The translations under genes were made by a program, and so were the position numbers. Source: Corynebacterium glucuronolyticum DSM 44120 (GTDB taxonomy: Bacteria; Actinomycetota; Actinomycetes; Mycobacteriales; Mycobacteriaceae). From it: DNA of 64,000 nt. The notes under the pieces were generated by a model. The model saw only the letters and a program-made list of their open reading frames with translations, was not told the origin of the DNA and made no database searches. Shown here piece by piece: positions 8,408 to 16,920 of the stretch. The first letter of the stretch is position 1. Every line of letters starts with the position of its first letter. The stretch covers positions 186,001-250,000 of the forward strand of contig NZ_CP047452.1 in NCBI RefSeq assembly GCF_030440595.1, written 5' to 3'.

Positions 8408-9150
8408 GCCTCCTCGACCCGCACGGTCATACCGATCTGCGTCCACTCCCATGGTGCAAGTGACACGCCCCTGGTGACATCCTCGCCGAGGAGAGCAGGT
8501 TCAACGCAGACAAAATTTTTCCAATCATCGTCAGGCAGATCGCCTGGCACGGCGGCACCCGGATTCCAGATGACCGTGTGATCGTGGTCGTGGCCGGTGA
8601 CGGTGATGCGCCGGGCGCCGTCGACGATGGTAATAGGCGAGGTGGTCGTCGTGCGTTCGTCGACGACGCCACCATCGAATGTGAGGCCGTCAATTTTCAC
8701 CGCAGTGACGTCCTCCACACGGAAATATGGGTGGAAGGCCAGCTGGACATCGCGACGGCGCGAAGCTGCATTCCTGCACTTCAAGATTATCGCAAAGCCC
8801 TTGGGCGTGGTCTGAATGCCGAGCCTCAGATCCCACTCGTCGTGCCGAATCCGGCAATCGAATCCTCCCGGCACCTCCTGGCACTCCCACGCTTTCCGAC
8901 GCGCCCACCCATGCGCAGGATCCTGGCCTGTCAGATCATTGAACCACGGCGCGATGATCGGCACCCCGCCGCGAATCGAGCCCCCCTCAGAAAAATCGGC
9001 CTCGGGGGACAGATAGAGGAGCTCCCCGAGATGCGAATCCGCAGAGAGCAGGTGCGCACGACCGTCAGCTATGGCCAGCGTTGTGCGAGCATCTTCGGAG
9101 TACGTAAGGCGGGCAGGAGTTGCGCTATCAGGAGTGGTCATATCGCTCAT
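8404..9150 (-). CDS. D-hexose-6-phosphate mutarotase-like (aldose 1-epimerase superfamily)
   Basis: A 248-residue galactose-mutarotase fold protein of the YeaD subgroup. Recognisable elements are GGVPIIAPWFND and HGWARRKAWE near the N-terminus, AFHPYFRV in the middle, TVIWNPG, and the closing FVCVEPALLGED. This group interconverts anomers of hexose 6-phosphates in the cytosol. The start at 9150 (MSDMTTPDSATPARLTYS) is chosen over an upstream in-frame codon at 9219 because the extension looks non-coding; neither has a good Shine-Dalgarno. The gene lies directly downstream of CRISPR array 1 on the same strand, so array read-through could reach it. Confidence 0.82.
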   Translation of the reverse strand: MSDMTTPDSATPARLTYSEDARTTLAIADGRAHLLSADSHLGELLYLSPEADFSEGGSIRGGVPIIAPWFNDLTGQDPAHGWARRKAWECQEVPGGFDCRIRHDEWDLRLGIQTTPKGFAIILKCRNAASRRRDVQLAFHPYFRVEDVTAVKIDGLTFDGGVVDERTTTTSPITIVDGARRITVTGHDHDHTVIWNPGAAVPGDLPDDDWKNFVCVEPALLGEDVTRGVSLAPWEWTQIGMTVRVEEA

Positions 9151-9246
9151 AGTAGTGGAGTAGTGATAGCCGATGGCAGAATCGGCACAAATGCAAACAA
9201 AATGCTGGACTGCCTTCATTGGTCACCGTGGCGCGAAGTTTACTAC

Positions 9247-10676
9247 AAGTTATCCCCGCAGGTGCGGGGCAGATTAAGAGGTAGAAACTACGCCACGCCA
9301 TATAAAAGGCACATCCCCGCAGGTGCGGGGCAGATGCAGGCGTTGAATGGGGTGGCCGGGATGGTTGCGGCTCATCCCCGCAGGTGCGGGGCAGATACTG
9401 GTTAACCGGGCAGCAAGCAGCACCTGAGGGGCTCATCCCCGCAGGTGCGGGGCAGATGGGTTTTGCCGTTTTAACGCTCTGACCTGCTTGGGCTCATCCC
9501 CGCAGGTGCGGGGCAGATCGCAGGTGTGCGAAACCCCAGGAAAACTAGCAGGGCTCATCCCCGCAGGTGCGGGGCAGATGTTTTGGTGTGTTTCAGGCGG
9601 CGTGATCGTTGGGGCTCATCCCCGCAGGTGCGGGGCAGATTGGTCGCTGAGAAGGAAAAGGAAACAGGTGAAAGGCTCATCCCCGCAGGTGCGGGGCAGA
9701 TTGCACGCCTGTCAGGGACGCGAAGATGCCCTTGGGCTCATCCCCGCAGGTGCGGGGCAGATAAGGGACGCCTAGAGAGAGGCGCGCGGCGGGGGCTCAT
9801 CCCCGCAGGTGCGGGGCAGATTTGCTATCGCCCGCACGGCGATTAGGAAAGTTCGGCTCATCCCCGCAGGTGCGGGGCAGATGCCGGCACGGACCCGGAT
9901 ATTCATGTGGAAAAGGGCTCATCCCCGCAGGTGCGGGGCAGATGTCGATAGCGGCCTGAATGGTGGCCACCTGGGGGGCTCATCCCCGCAGGTGCGGGGC
10001 AGATCTGCCCCACCCAGTCCAAAAATGGGCGGATCGCGGCTCATCCCCGCAGGTGCGGGGCAGATGACACACTATATGCACTTTTAGTGTTAATGGAAGG
10101 CTCATCCCCGCAGGTGCGGGGCAGATGAACCTGATGGGGTGTAGCGCAACTCAGGATCAGGCTCATCCCCGCAGGTGCGGGGCAGATTGCGTGAGGCTCC
10201 ACGGGGGCCGGCGGAGCCGGGGCTCATCCCCGCAGGTGCGGGGCAGATACCAAAAACTCGTAGACCCGGCAGGTCATGCGGGGCTCATCCCCGCAGGTGC
10301 GGGGCAGATGTTCCGTGCTCGACCTGTGCCTCTACGACGAGGGGCTCATCCCCGCAGGTGCGGGGCAGATCAAATAGGTTCTACTCTGACCCCAGCCTGT
10401 GATGGGCTCATCCCCGCAGGTGCGGGGCAGATGTTCTGTCGACGGAGACGCCGGCTACTCCGGACGGCTCATCCCCGCAGGTGCGGGGCAGATTAAAATA
10501 ATGCCCCGGCGGGGCGGATGGGATGGGGCTCATCCCCGCAGGTGCGGGGCAGATTGCGAGTGTCGATGTAGTTGAAGGCGAAAGACAGGCTCATCCCCGC
10601 AGGTGCGGGGCAGATTAAAACCCATCATTTTTATCCCACGAGCCAGGCGGCTCATCCCCGCAGGTGCGGGGCAGAT
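9247..10676 (-). CRISPR. CRISPR array 1 (type I-E), 24 repeats and 23 spacers
   Basis: Twenty-four 28-bp repeats with 31-33-bp spacers (period 61). In the canonical orientation, on the minus strand, the repeat contains the hairpin CCCCGCACCTGCGGGG and ends GATGAGCC, matching type I-E repeats processed by Cas6e. The two lowest-coordinate repeats (9247 and 9308) carry 5'-flank substitutions and so are the leader-distal, oldest end. The leader is therefore at the high-coordinate side, next to cas2. Spacer 9763-9793 is 31 nt. I found no duplicated spacer in this array. Confidence 0.98.
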
Positions 10677-10745
10677 GCTATCTGAGCAGGGGAGATGAGC
10701 GCCGATTTTGGGTTTTGGCTTTAGCTTTGTTTTTGCTAGTTTCGG
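10677..10745 (-). promoter_or_regulatory. Leader of CRISPR array 1
   Basis: A 69-bp purine-rich, A-rich strip on the minus strand (runs such as AAAAACAAAGCTAAAGCC) between the cas2 stop and the first repeat. It is the usual leader position for I-E arrays and may extend into the cas2 3' end. Its last bases, CCTGCTCAGATAGC, closely match the last bases of leader 2 (CCTGTTCAGGAAGC) directly before the repeat. This suggests the element read by Cas1-Cas2 during integration. Confidence 0.75.
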
Positions 10746-11087
10746 CTACCGTTTGCGGGAGCGGTACATGTTGCGGGCTTTGCTCCAGCCGGTGCGCCGC
10801 TGTGGGGGAGGCCGTCGCGCGGGGCGGCGTATGAGAGTGAGGCCGTCGTAGTCGGCGGGTTGCCATTCGGTCCGATGGGTACGAAACTCTAAACCTTGTT
10901 CGTTATCGGAGCTCCAGACCAAAATGGCAGATCCGTCTTTGCACAGTTCCACCGTGCGTTTCCAGATTGCCTCCCGGATCCGAGCACTGGGTCGCCCAAC
11001 AAAAACGGTTGGGGAAATCTGGAACAACCATTTAGTCAGGTCACCGCGAAGACCGGCAGGGCAGGCGGTGACGACGAGGACCATCAT
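10746..11087 (-). CDS. cas2: Cas2 (type I-E) adaptation nuclease-fold subunit
   Basis: A 113-residue Cas2e. The N-terminus MMVLVVTACPAGLRGDLTKW and the following SPTVFVGRPSARIREAIW are characteristic of the CasE-type Cas2 that bridges two Cas1 dimers during spacer capture. It starts at the ATG at 11087, overlapping the Cas1 stop as ATGA; an upstream in-frame ATG at 11141 adds 18 residues that overlap cas1 and do not resemble the family. The tail after about residue 95 is Arg/Pro-rich (RRPARRPPPQRR). It is the last gene of the cas operon, and the leader of array 1 follows. Confidence 0.95.
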   Translation of the reverse strand: MMVLVVTACPAGLRGDLTKWLFQISPTVFVGRPSARIREAIWKRTVELCKDGSAILVWSSDNEQGLEFRTHRTEWQPADYDGLTLIRRPARRPPPQRRTGWSKARNMYRSRKR

Positions 11088-12016
11088 CGATGTTCCTCCG
11101 ACCAATTCATTCCCGCAGGGATGGCAGAGATTTCGTTCCAAAGGAATAGTTCGGCATTGAGAGGATCGCCATCGTCGTGAACTTCCATTAGGGAGTACAG
11201 GTCTTTGACCATTCGGGGGAGGAGTTTTGTTTCAACTATGGCATCGCGAATGATGTGGCGGATGTCCTGTGGCGCGGTCATCGCATTAGCAGCAACCGCC
11301 TCGAAAGCTGCGGGGATAGTGATTTCCGCTTTATACAGGTCGGCAATGTCGTAAACAAACGCACGATCTGTTCCCATGTGAACCACCCCGAGGGCCGGGA
11401 CGAACCCCAGACCACAGATGACGGCATGAGTGATGCCGTACAGGGCGGCGTTGGCAGCGGTGAGAGTTTTGTTTATCGGATCACCGAGTTCAAATTCGTT
11501 CGGATCATATTGCCGCCGTTCCCAGGGCACGCCGGTGCGAGCGGATTCGCGAAGATAGATCTTCTTCATCCGCGACCCCTCATAGCCACGAAGCTGTTGC
11601 ATGGTCGCGGTATCCACGTTGTCGTCGGGAAACCGCATGGCGTACATGCGACGGGCGCAGGCGAGGCGGCTTCGCTGGTTTGAGACGATCATCGCCTGCT
11701 TTTCTGCGAAGCGGGCGGTCTTAGCCGGTGGGCGACCACTGGCGTAGTAACGCACACCTTTTTCGCCTACCCAGCAGGTAGAAACGCCACTATCGCCGAG
11801 GATTGCCATCGCGGCATAGGTGATTGAGGTTCCCGGCCCCAGCATGAGCACGGCTAATGCTGTGGCGGGCACGTGTACCACCCCACGTTCATCCGTGATG
11901 GTTATAGCGTTAGCGTCACGGCTTACCGTTGCACGTTCCACATAGAGGAAGCTGATGCGTTCTTCCATGCGGGTCAGCGCCTGTCTGTCCAGCGGTAATT
12001 GACGTGGGGTGGCCAT
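11084..12016 (-). CDS. cas1: Cas1 (type I-E) spacer integrase
   Basis: A 310-residue Cas1e that inserts new spacers at the leader end with Cas2. It is intact: the catalytic Glu lies in RGYEGSRMKKIY, the His in GVVHMGTDRAF and the Asp in VYDIADLYKAE, the usual metal-binding triad of the alpha-helical domain. The N-terminal beta domain (ITITDERGVVHVPATALA) is also complete. It is 2 bp downstream of cas6e and overlaps cas2, consistent with one transcript. The adaptation module therefore appears functional by sequence although the interference module is not. Confidence 0.97.
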   Translation of the reverse strand: MATPRQLPLDRQALTRMEERISFLYVERATVSRDANAITITDERGVVHVPATALAVLMLGPGTSITYAAMAILGDSGVSTCWVGEKGVRYYASGRPPAKTARFAEKQAMIVSNQRSRLACARRMYAMRFPDDNVDTATMQQLRGYEGSRMKKIYLRESARTGVPWERRQYDPNEFELGDPINKTLTAANAALYGITHAVICGLGFVPALGVVHMGTDRAFVYDIADLYKAEITIPAAFEAVAANAMTAPQDIRHIIRDAIVETKLLPRMVKDLYSLMEVHDDGDPLNAELFLWNEISAIPAGMNWSEEHR

Positions 12017-12018
12017 TG

Positions 12019-12681
12019 TTATCTCCTGGCCAGGGTCATGAGGCCAAGGCCGTAGGCACGGCCTTTGCCGATTCCCTGGGTTAGAGTAGCCCGCAGCGCT
12101 TCGGCGTCGGTGACTTCTAAAGTCCCCTCAAACCGAACGGTGGTGAGGGCTACAGTCCGTTTGTGGTCACGAGGATTCTTGGAAAACCTCATGACCTTGC
12201 GGTTTGCGATCCGCAGGTCAGATTCAGCACTGTCACCTTGTGGGAGAACTTTGAAACCATTCTTTTCGGATCGTTGCAGCAGCCAGTCAATCTGTTGGTC
12301 GATTCTGGCTAGAGGAACCGACTTCCCTCGCTTACCTCCAGTTTTCAGGCTGATTGAAGGGTTGGCAAGGAGCTCAAAGCACCATTGCTGACCTTTGGCA
12401 AGAGAGCTGAGAAGCTTGTCATAATCGGCTGTTTGGGCTGGTCGTGTTGACCAACCAAGTCGATCTGCAAGTTCTGCAGTGTCGGGTCGTTCCGGCCCCA
12501 CGATATAGAGGATGTGCTCGTTATCGTGTTGGTCAAGGCGCCAGAGAACACGCCCGTTGTCGGAGGGGAGATCTGGTGGGAACAGGCCGCGCACCTCTGC
12601 GTGCATTGCCTCGGGATTGGTGAGAACCTTACGGCCATGGCGCTTCTGTGGGTTGACAAATACTCGTGTAAAAGTGGTCAT
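12019..12681 (-). CDS. cas6e: Cas6e crRNA-processing endoribonuclease
   Basis: A 220-residue Cas6e/CasE that cuts pre-crRNA at the base of the repeat hairpin and stays bound to the 3' handle. The N-terminal segment has NPQKRHGRKVLTNPEAMHAE with the probable active His in MHAEVRGLFP. The C-terminus carries the glycine-rich loop GIGKGRAYGLGLMTLARR typical of the RAMP fold. The length is normal. It starts with an ATGA overlap at the cas5 stop. Its target hairpin is present in all 100 repeats of the two arrays. Confidence 0.95.
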   Translation of the reverse strand: MTTFTRVFVNPQKRHGRKVLTNPEAMHAEVRGLFPPDLPSDNGRVLWRLDQHDNEHILYIVGPERPDTAELADRLGWSTRPAQTADYDKLLSSLAKGQQWCFELLANPSISLKTGGKRGKSVPLARIDQQIDWLLQRSEKNGFKVLPQGDSAESDLRIANRKVMRFSKNPRDHKRTVALTTVRFEGTLEVTDAEALRATLTQGIGKGRAYGLGLMTLARR

Positions 12682-13385
12682 GAGCTGATCACGGTGTCAA
12701 AGAACCTATCCTTACTTTGCGCGGAATCGTTTTCAAAGGATGCTTTCCGTTCCTCGACCACAACGGTGCGCCAGCCGTATTGCCGGTGCTCTTGGGAAAA
12801 GGAAATCGGAACGTCGCACTTGCTCATACCTGCCTCGCCAGGCTTTGCATCGCGGTGAATCGGCAGATACACCGTCGACGAGCGAGCCTTGCGGTGATGA
12901 GGAGACGCGTGCCACGGTTCGTCGACAAGCGCCTGGACAACATCGGTATCACGAATTCCAAGGACGAGATTGGGCGGGGCAGGACATGACCTGCGGCCGA
13001 GAAACAGCGGGAATCGTGGCCGCCGCAGCGACTCTGCCATAGCTTCCAGGAGCTCCCGATCCTCCGACTCGACAGCGGCGACGAAAGCCGCATCGGAGAG
13101 GTAATAACGGGTGACGAGCTGTGCCGAAGCACCTTCCTTTACTTGCCATTGCTGGGCGGTCTGATAGTCCCGCAGTAGCGTTCCGGGTTGGTCAACGCGG
13201 ACCGCCAGGCGCAGTTGCGCGAGATCTTCCAAGGGATCGCTGCGACGCCTACCCTGAGCGGCCGCGATTAGTCCAACGATTCCGGACTTGGTAGGAACAG
13301 CCGCTGTCTCACGCGATTTATATCGGCTGCTGTCGCCCCATGATTGCATGGGGCCTTTCAGCAGCAGGAGAAGCGAGTGGGTCAT
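12678..13385 (-). CDS. cas5e: Cas5e (CasD) crRNA 5'-handle binding subunit
   Basis: A 235-residue Cas5e. The N-terminus MTHSLLLLLKGPMQSWGDSS followed by RYKSRETAAVPTKSGIVGL is a signature of the family, which caps the 5' handle of crRNA in Cascade. The ATG at 13385 lies 1 bp after the stop of the cas7 remnant, so translation was originally coupled to cas7; a longer in-frame ORF from 13586 runs antiphase through cas7 and is rejected. The gene is complete, with mid-protein LVLGIRDTDVVQALVDEPW. Without Cas7 and Cas8e it has no complex to cap. Confidence 0.93.
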   Translation of the reverse strand: MTHSLLLLLKGPMQSWGDSSRYKSRETAAVPTKSGIVGLIAAAQGRRRSDPLEDLAQLRLAVRVDQPGTLLRDYQTAQQWQVKEGASAQLVTRYYLSDAAFVAAVESEDRELLEAMAESLRRPRFPLFLGRRSCPAPPNLVLGIRDTDVVQALVDEPWHASPHHRKARSSTVYLPIHRDAKPGEAGMSKCDVPISFSQEHRQYGWRTVVVEERKASFENDSAQSKDRFFDTVISS

Positions 13386-13386
13386 G

Positions 13387-13752
13387 TTAGTTGCTCGCTT
13401 CGTCCAGGGCCTCGCCGAGAACAGTGGTGAGCTCGGGGAGCGTCGTTTCTGTTGCCAGCTCTGCGAATGCCTTGCGCAGATCGCCGAGGCCGATGACGAA
13501 AGCGGCCTTGGGCTTGAATCCGTACTGCTCTTCAATCTCGCGTTCCTGTTTAGACATCGCTTCGGCTGCTGCTTCACGGCGGCCATGATCGGCAGTGGCT
13601 GTTACGGGAGTTTCGAATGCGTTCACCAAGCTGACCGGGCGAGTATCGCGGATGGCGATGTACACGAGTTCCGGAAGCGTTTGGTTGGCAAAGGTGTTTT
13701 TCACCGCAGTGATGAGCCCTCTTAGCTTTTGGTAGAAAAGCCCGTCCCGCAC
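13387..13752 (-). pseudogene. cas7e: cas7e 3' remnant (about one third of the gene)
   Basis: Only the last ~115 codons of the Cascade backbone subunit remain. The segment TLPELVYIAIRDTRPVSLVN, then AFETPV and a C-terminal helix region, aligns with the end of E. coli CasC ([20 protein letters not shown]). Family members are about 350-380 residues with an RRM core at the N-terminus, which is absent. The open frame begins at a GTG inside a repeat-like hairpin (13740-13767) and has no Shine-Dalgarno. The 125 bp between this frame and the cas3 stop contain no cas8e or cas11 sequence that I can recognise. About 2.8 kb relative to a standard I-E operon is missing. Confidence 0.9.
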
Positions 13753-13767
13753 ATGCGGGAATCGAGG
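13740..13767 (+). repeat. CRISPR-repeat-like hairpin at the cas7 truncation point
   Basis: It contains the near-palindrome TCCCGCACATGCGGGA. Aligned to the array repeat in canonical orientation, the central 17 bases match at 15 positions, and 17 of 28 match overall. The better fit is on the plus strand, opposite to the arrays, but the core is nearly symmetric so orientation is weakly determined. It overlaps the first codons of the cas7 remnant. It may be a degenerate repeat or an unrelated terminator-like hairpin. Confidence 0.5.
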
Positions 13768-13877
13768 GCAGAGCCATAATCCGTATGTCGCCGTTCACTG
13801 TGCTGTACATGACTATGAATGTATACAACGGTTGCCACATCGCATTGAGATCTTTCGAACAAAACCTAAGTCCACAG

Positions 13878-16730
13878 CTAGGAGCCGTAATTTTCGCCTG
13901 GAAAAACCTCTAATAGCCCCAAATCCATGTCGTAGCGAAGGAGATGGCCGTTGAGTTCAATCTCGTGTTCCGCATTGAGCCGCAGCGCTACCTCTCCCTT
14001 GAGTTGATAGTCCTGCACCCAACCGACAGGCGTATCCATTTCAAGCTGGTCAAGAACCTTATTCAAGGCAGTGTCGTAGGGCGTTAACCGTGAGGGGAGG
14101 CGAACAGAACTAGCAGCGAGCGCAAAAGCTGTGTGACGCTCGGGTTGCGCATCATCGGCGATGTCCGGACTTTCTGGCAAAGCGAGGGGAATGTAGCCGT
14201 ATTCAGTGGAAACGATGGGAATTACCTCTACTGTCGGTGTCGAGTCGCGCACCTGCGCCAGCCCCTTGGCCTCTTCATTTTCAGCGGATTCCTTGGGACC
14301 AATGCGTTCGTAAAGCCGTTGCAAACTTCGCTCGTTTGCGACGCTGCGCGGTTCAGGTATGCGATAGGAATCTGCACGCGCTCGGGACAAATCGATGGCT
14401 TGAGCGTGTTGCTTTGCGGCTTCGTTCCACTGTTCCTCCCAGCCGTCGGGGCAGGTTAAAGCTGGAGAATACGTCTTTTGTACAAGTTCAGAAACGTCAG
14501 AGGGGGAGGTAAAACCGCGGGCAAATAGGGTTTGCATAGCCACCGCCGTTGTCGCGAAAAGTATGGCGGGGGAGTACACAGCCGCAGTTCCAGCCTCGAA
14601 TTCAGGTACAGGATCCCACGTTTCCACACCGCGGATGTACACCTGCGCGTTACTGACGGGCTCGGGCCGGTCAGATGCTGGTCTGTTGTGGCGATACACA
14701 CGCCCGATGCGCTGAATCAAAAGATCCATTGGCGCAATATCGGTAACGAGCAGGTCAGCGTCGATATCGAGGCTTTGCTCCGCAACCTGGGTCGCCACGA
14801 CGACGAGGCGATCTGGTCTCCCATTCCCGCGATGCGCATGGGGCCCCAGCTTTCTTCGGAGCTCCTCCTCCTTGCGCGCCCTATGGGACGCCATAAACGC
14901 CGCATGATGGAGCTCTACCTCACCAGGAAATCGCGCTGAGAGCTTATCAAATGCCTCCTGAGCTCGCCGAACGGTGTTGCAAACGACAAGCGCAACACCC
15001 CCTTCGCGCAACTTATCCTCCAGCAGACCAGCGACCGCTTCGCCGTCGTCGGCAAGCTTTTCCACACTGTAGTGTTTGCTCTCCGGTCGGGTCTCTACTG
15101 GTTGTTCTCGTCCCCCTTGCTTGTCGACGATCGTTAGTAACGGATAGGCACTCGATCGTACGGTCGGCTTCTCGATGTTCAACCCCTTGGCGTATGCACT
15201 GGCCAGTGCCTGCCGCTGAGAAGTCGGAAGCGTGGCACTCATGATGATGACAGAGCACCCGTAGCGGGCGAGCCACTGGATAGCTACTGCTAGATATTCG
15301 TTCATGTAAACGTCGTACGAGTGTGCCTCATCGATAATTACCACCTTGCCGGAAAAACCGAGGTGGCGAAGCATGAGGTGTCGAGCTTGAAGCGCAAGCA
15401 TGAGAACTTGATCGACGGTGCAAACCACAAAGTTGGAGAGGATTCCTCGCTTCCTTCCAGCTAACCACCGCGTCGCAGTTACCGTCCCGAACTCGTGTCG
15501 ATCACCAATACTGCCAAATCTTAGCTTCGTAAAGTCCCTGTTCAAAGAGCTTTTCGAGTGTCCAAGGAACATAGTCGAGACCTCAGACTCAGGCGTCGTC
15601 CGCATCGCCCAATCAGTGACGCGGTTAAACAGTCCGTCGGCTGTTGACATCGTGGGAGCCGCAAACACGATACCTTGACTCCCCGCATGGGCGGCTAGGA
15701 CATGAGCCGCAGCAAGCCCCGCCTCTGTCTTGCCCTCGCCGGTAGCAGCTTCGATGATGAGAAGTGTAGGTTCCTTTTGAGCACGGGCGATATCAACCGC
15801 CGCCTGCTGAATGGGGCGAATCTTGTAACTATCAGGCCAGTTAAAGGCAGAGGAAAAGTAGGTGGCGTCTTGTGGTGCACGAACCTGTGGTGACCACGGG
15901 GAAGAAAGCTCGATGCTATCCACGCCACGGCGAACACGATCCTCTTGTGAGTGTGTGTCATTGAGTGGAAACGCCATCTGGTTGGAAGCAATCCAGTCGC
16001 ACATGATGACGAACCCCGTAATGATCTGAGTCGCAGGCGTAGTTAGCGGTTTCGTGATTTGCTGAAGCACCTCATTAAACCCCGTCAGCTCTGCAATCTT
16101 GTCCAGGATTTCCTTATGCGCGGCCTTCCATCCTGCCGAATACTTTGCCATAGCTCGCGCGGCCTTTGCCACCCCAGGCTTAGTCGAAGGAACCCCATGG
16201 TGTGCGGCTGCGATCGACGCGATACTGAGTCCAACAGGACGCGATACTTTGTGGTTTAGCAGCCAATCGAAGAGGATTGCTTCGGATGCGCTGGAGTGCG
16301 GGTAGTACTCAAAAGCTGACTCCGTCTTCGGTGCAACGAGGCTGAATCCCGCGTCTTCTACGCGCTGCGAGTACATCCCCATATCGCCCCTCGAATCCAA
16401 CTGGGACTGGAAAGTGCATGATATTTTCCCGATGTCATGCGTCCCGACGACAAAAGTGACCAGGCTACGCAGCGCCTGCTCAGTCATTGAAGTCTCCCGA
16501 CGAAGAAACGCTCTTGTTTGATTACTTAGCCACGTCTCCCAAAGCTCATCGGCGACGCACGCGGCATCGACAAGATGCTGGGGTACCGACAAGAAATCCC
16601 CACTCTTATCCGTGGAGTCTTCCGGAGTCTTAGCCCAAAATGAACGGATTTGTGGCTCAAAACTGGCGAGCACTTTCTCGGATGCCGAGCTAAACCTTGA
16701 CATAATTCTCATCATAAAATGCGAGTGCAC
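13878..16730 (-). CDS. cas3: Cas3 (type I-E) HD nuclease-helicase
   Basis: A 950-residue effector nuclease that in type I systems is recruited by Cas8e to degrade target DNA. Domains in order are the HD nuclease (HDIGK at about residue 115, then AAHHG), SF2 helicase motif I ATGEGKTEAG, DEAH box IIDEAHSYD, motif III SATLP, motif VI QRIGRVYRH, and a C-terminal accessory domain. It reads as complete. The GTG at 16730 is the longest start; ATGs at 16715, 16712 and 16703 are equally possible because no good Shine-Dalgarno is visible. Array 2 lies 190 bp upstream on the same strand, and nothing else is recognisable in that gap. Confidence 0.95.
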   Translation of the reverse strand: MHSHFMMRIMSRFSSASEKVLASFEPQIRSFWAKTPEDSTDKSGDFLSVPQHLVDAACVADELWETWLSNQTRAFLRRETSMTEQALRSLVTFVVGTHDIGKISCTFQSQLDSRGDMGMYSQRVEDAGFSLVAPKTESAFEYYPHSSASEAILFDWLLNHKVSRPVGLSIASIAAAHHGVPSTKPGVAKAARAMAKYSAGWKAAHKEILDKIAELTGFNEVLQQITKPLTTPATQIITGFVIMCDWIASNQMAFPLNDTHSQEDRVRRGVDSIELSSPWSPQVRAPQDATYFSSAFNWPDSYKIRPIQQAAVDIARAQKEPTLLIIEAATGEGKTEAGLAAAHVLAAHAGSQGIVFAAPTMSTADGLFNRVTDWAMRTTPESEVSTMFLGHSKSSLNRDFTKLRFGSIGDRHEFGTVTATRWLAGRKRGILSNFVVCTVDQVLMLALQARHLMLRHLGFSGKVVIIDEAHSYDVYMNEYLAVAIQWLARYGCSVIIMSATLPTSQRQALASAYAKGLNIEKPTVRSSAYPLLTIVDKQGGREQPVETRPESKHYSVEKLADDGEAVAGLLEDKLREGGVALVVCNTVRRAQEAFDKLSARFPGEVELHHAAFMASHRARKEEELRRKLGPHAHRGNGRPDRLVVVATQVAEQSLDIDADLLVTDIAPMDLLIQRIGRVYRHNRPASDRPEPVSNAQVYIRGVETWDPVPEFEAGTAAVYSPAILFATTAVAMQTLFARGFTSPSDVSELVQKTYSPALTCPDGWEEQWNEAAKQHAQAIDLSRARADSYRIPEPRSVANERSLQRLYERIGPKESAENEEAKGLAQVRDSTPTVEVIPIVSTEYGYIPLALPESPDIADDAQPERHTAFALAASSVRLPSRLTPYDTALNKVLDQLEMDTPVGWVQDYQLKGEVALRLNAEHEIELNGHLLRYDMDLGLLEVFPGENYGS

Positions 16731-16920
16731 ACGGTTAATGAGAATTTCGAAAATTGCCGACTTTTCTTTGCCACCGAGCTAACCGAACTAGATAATTCTG
16801 AGTCCCAGGACATATTGAGGTGATAAACCGGAAACACCTAACACTAAGCCCCTGGCCGGTCGAATCGAAGCTGATTCAGGCCAGTTTATGGCGAGGGGAG
16901 TGGAGCTAGATAGCAATGTG

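Noticed and set aside
9488..10496. Repetitive ORFs of SSPQVRGR/LIPAGAGQ/AHPRRCGAD type across both arrays (also 16888-21377)
   Set aside because: They are translations of the CRISPR repeat in three frames with spacers between, not a repeat protein.
13387..13752. Short cas7 as a functional miniature backbone subunit
   Set aside because: The RRM core that binds crRNA is missing, there is no Shine-Dalgarno, and the frame starts within a hairpin. A remnant is the simpler reading.
10746..16730. A minimal or transposon-associated type I variant (I-F3, I-B2 or I-Fv-like)
   Set aside because: There are no tns genes, and all remaining proteins and the repeat are standard I-E. The presence of Cas1, Cas2 and Cas3 also argues against a transposon system.
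16731..16920. A gene or leader between cas3 and array 2
   Set aside because: No ORF with coding character was found, and repeat degeneration shows this is the leader-distal end of array 2. Nothing could be assigned beyond a presumptive cas3 promoter.
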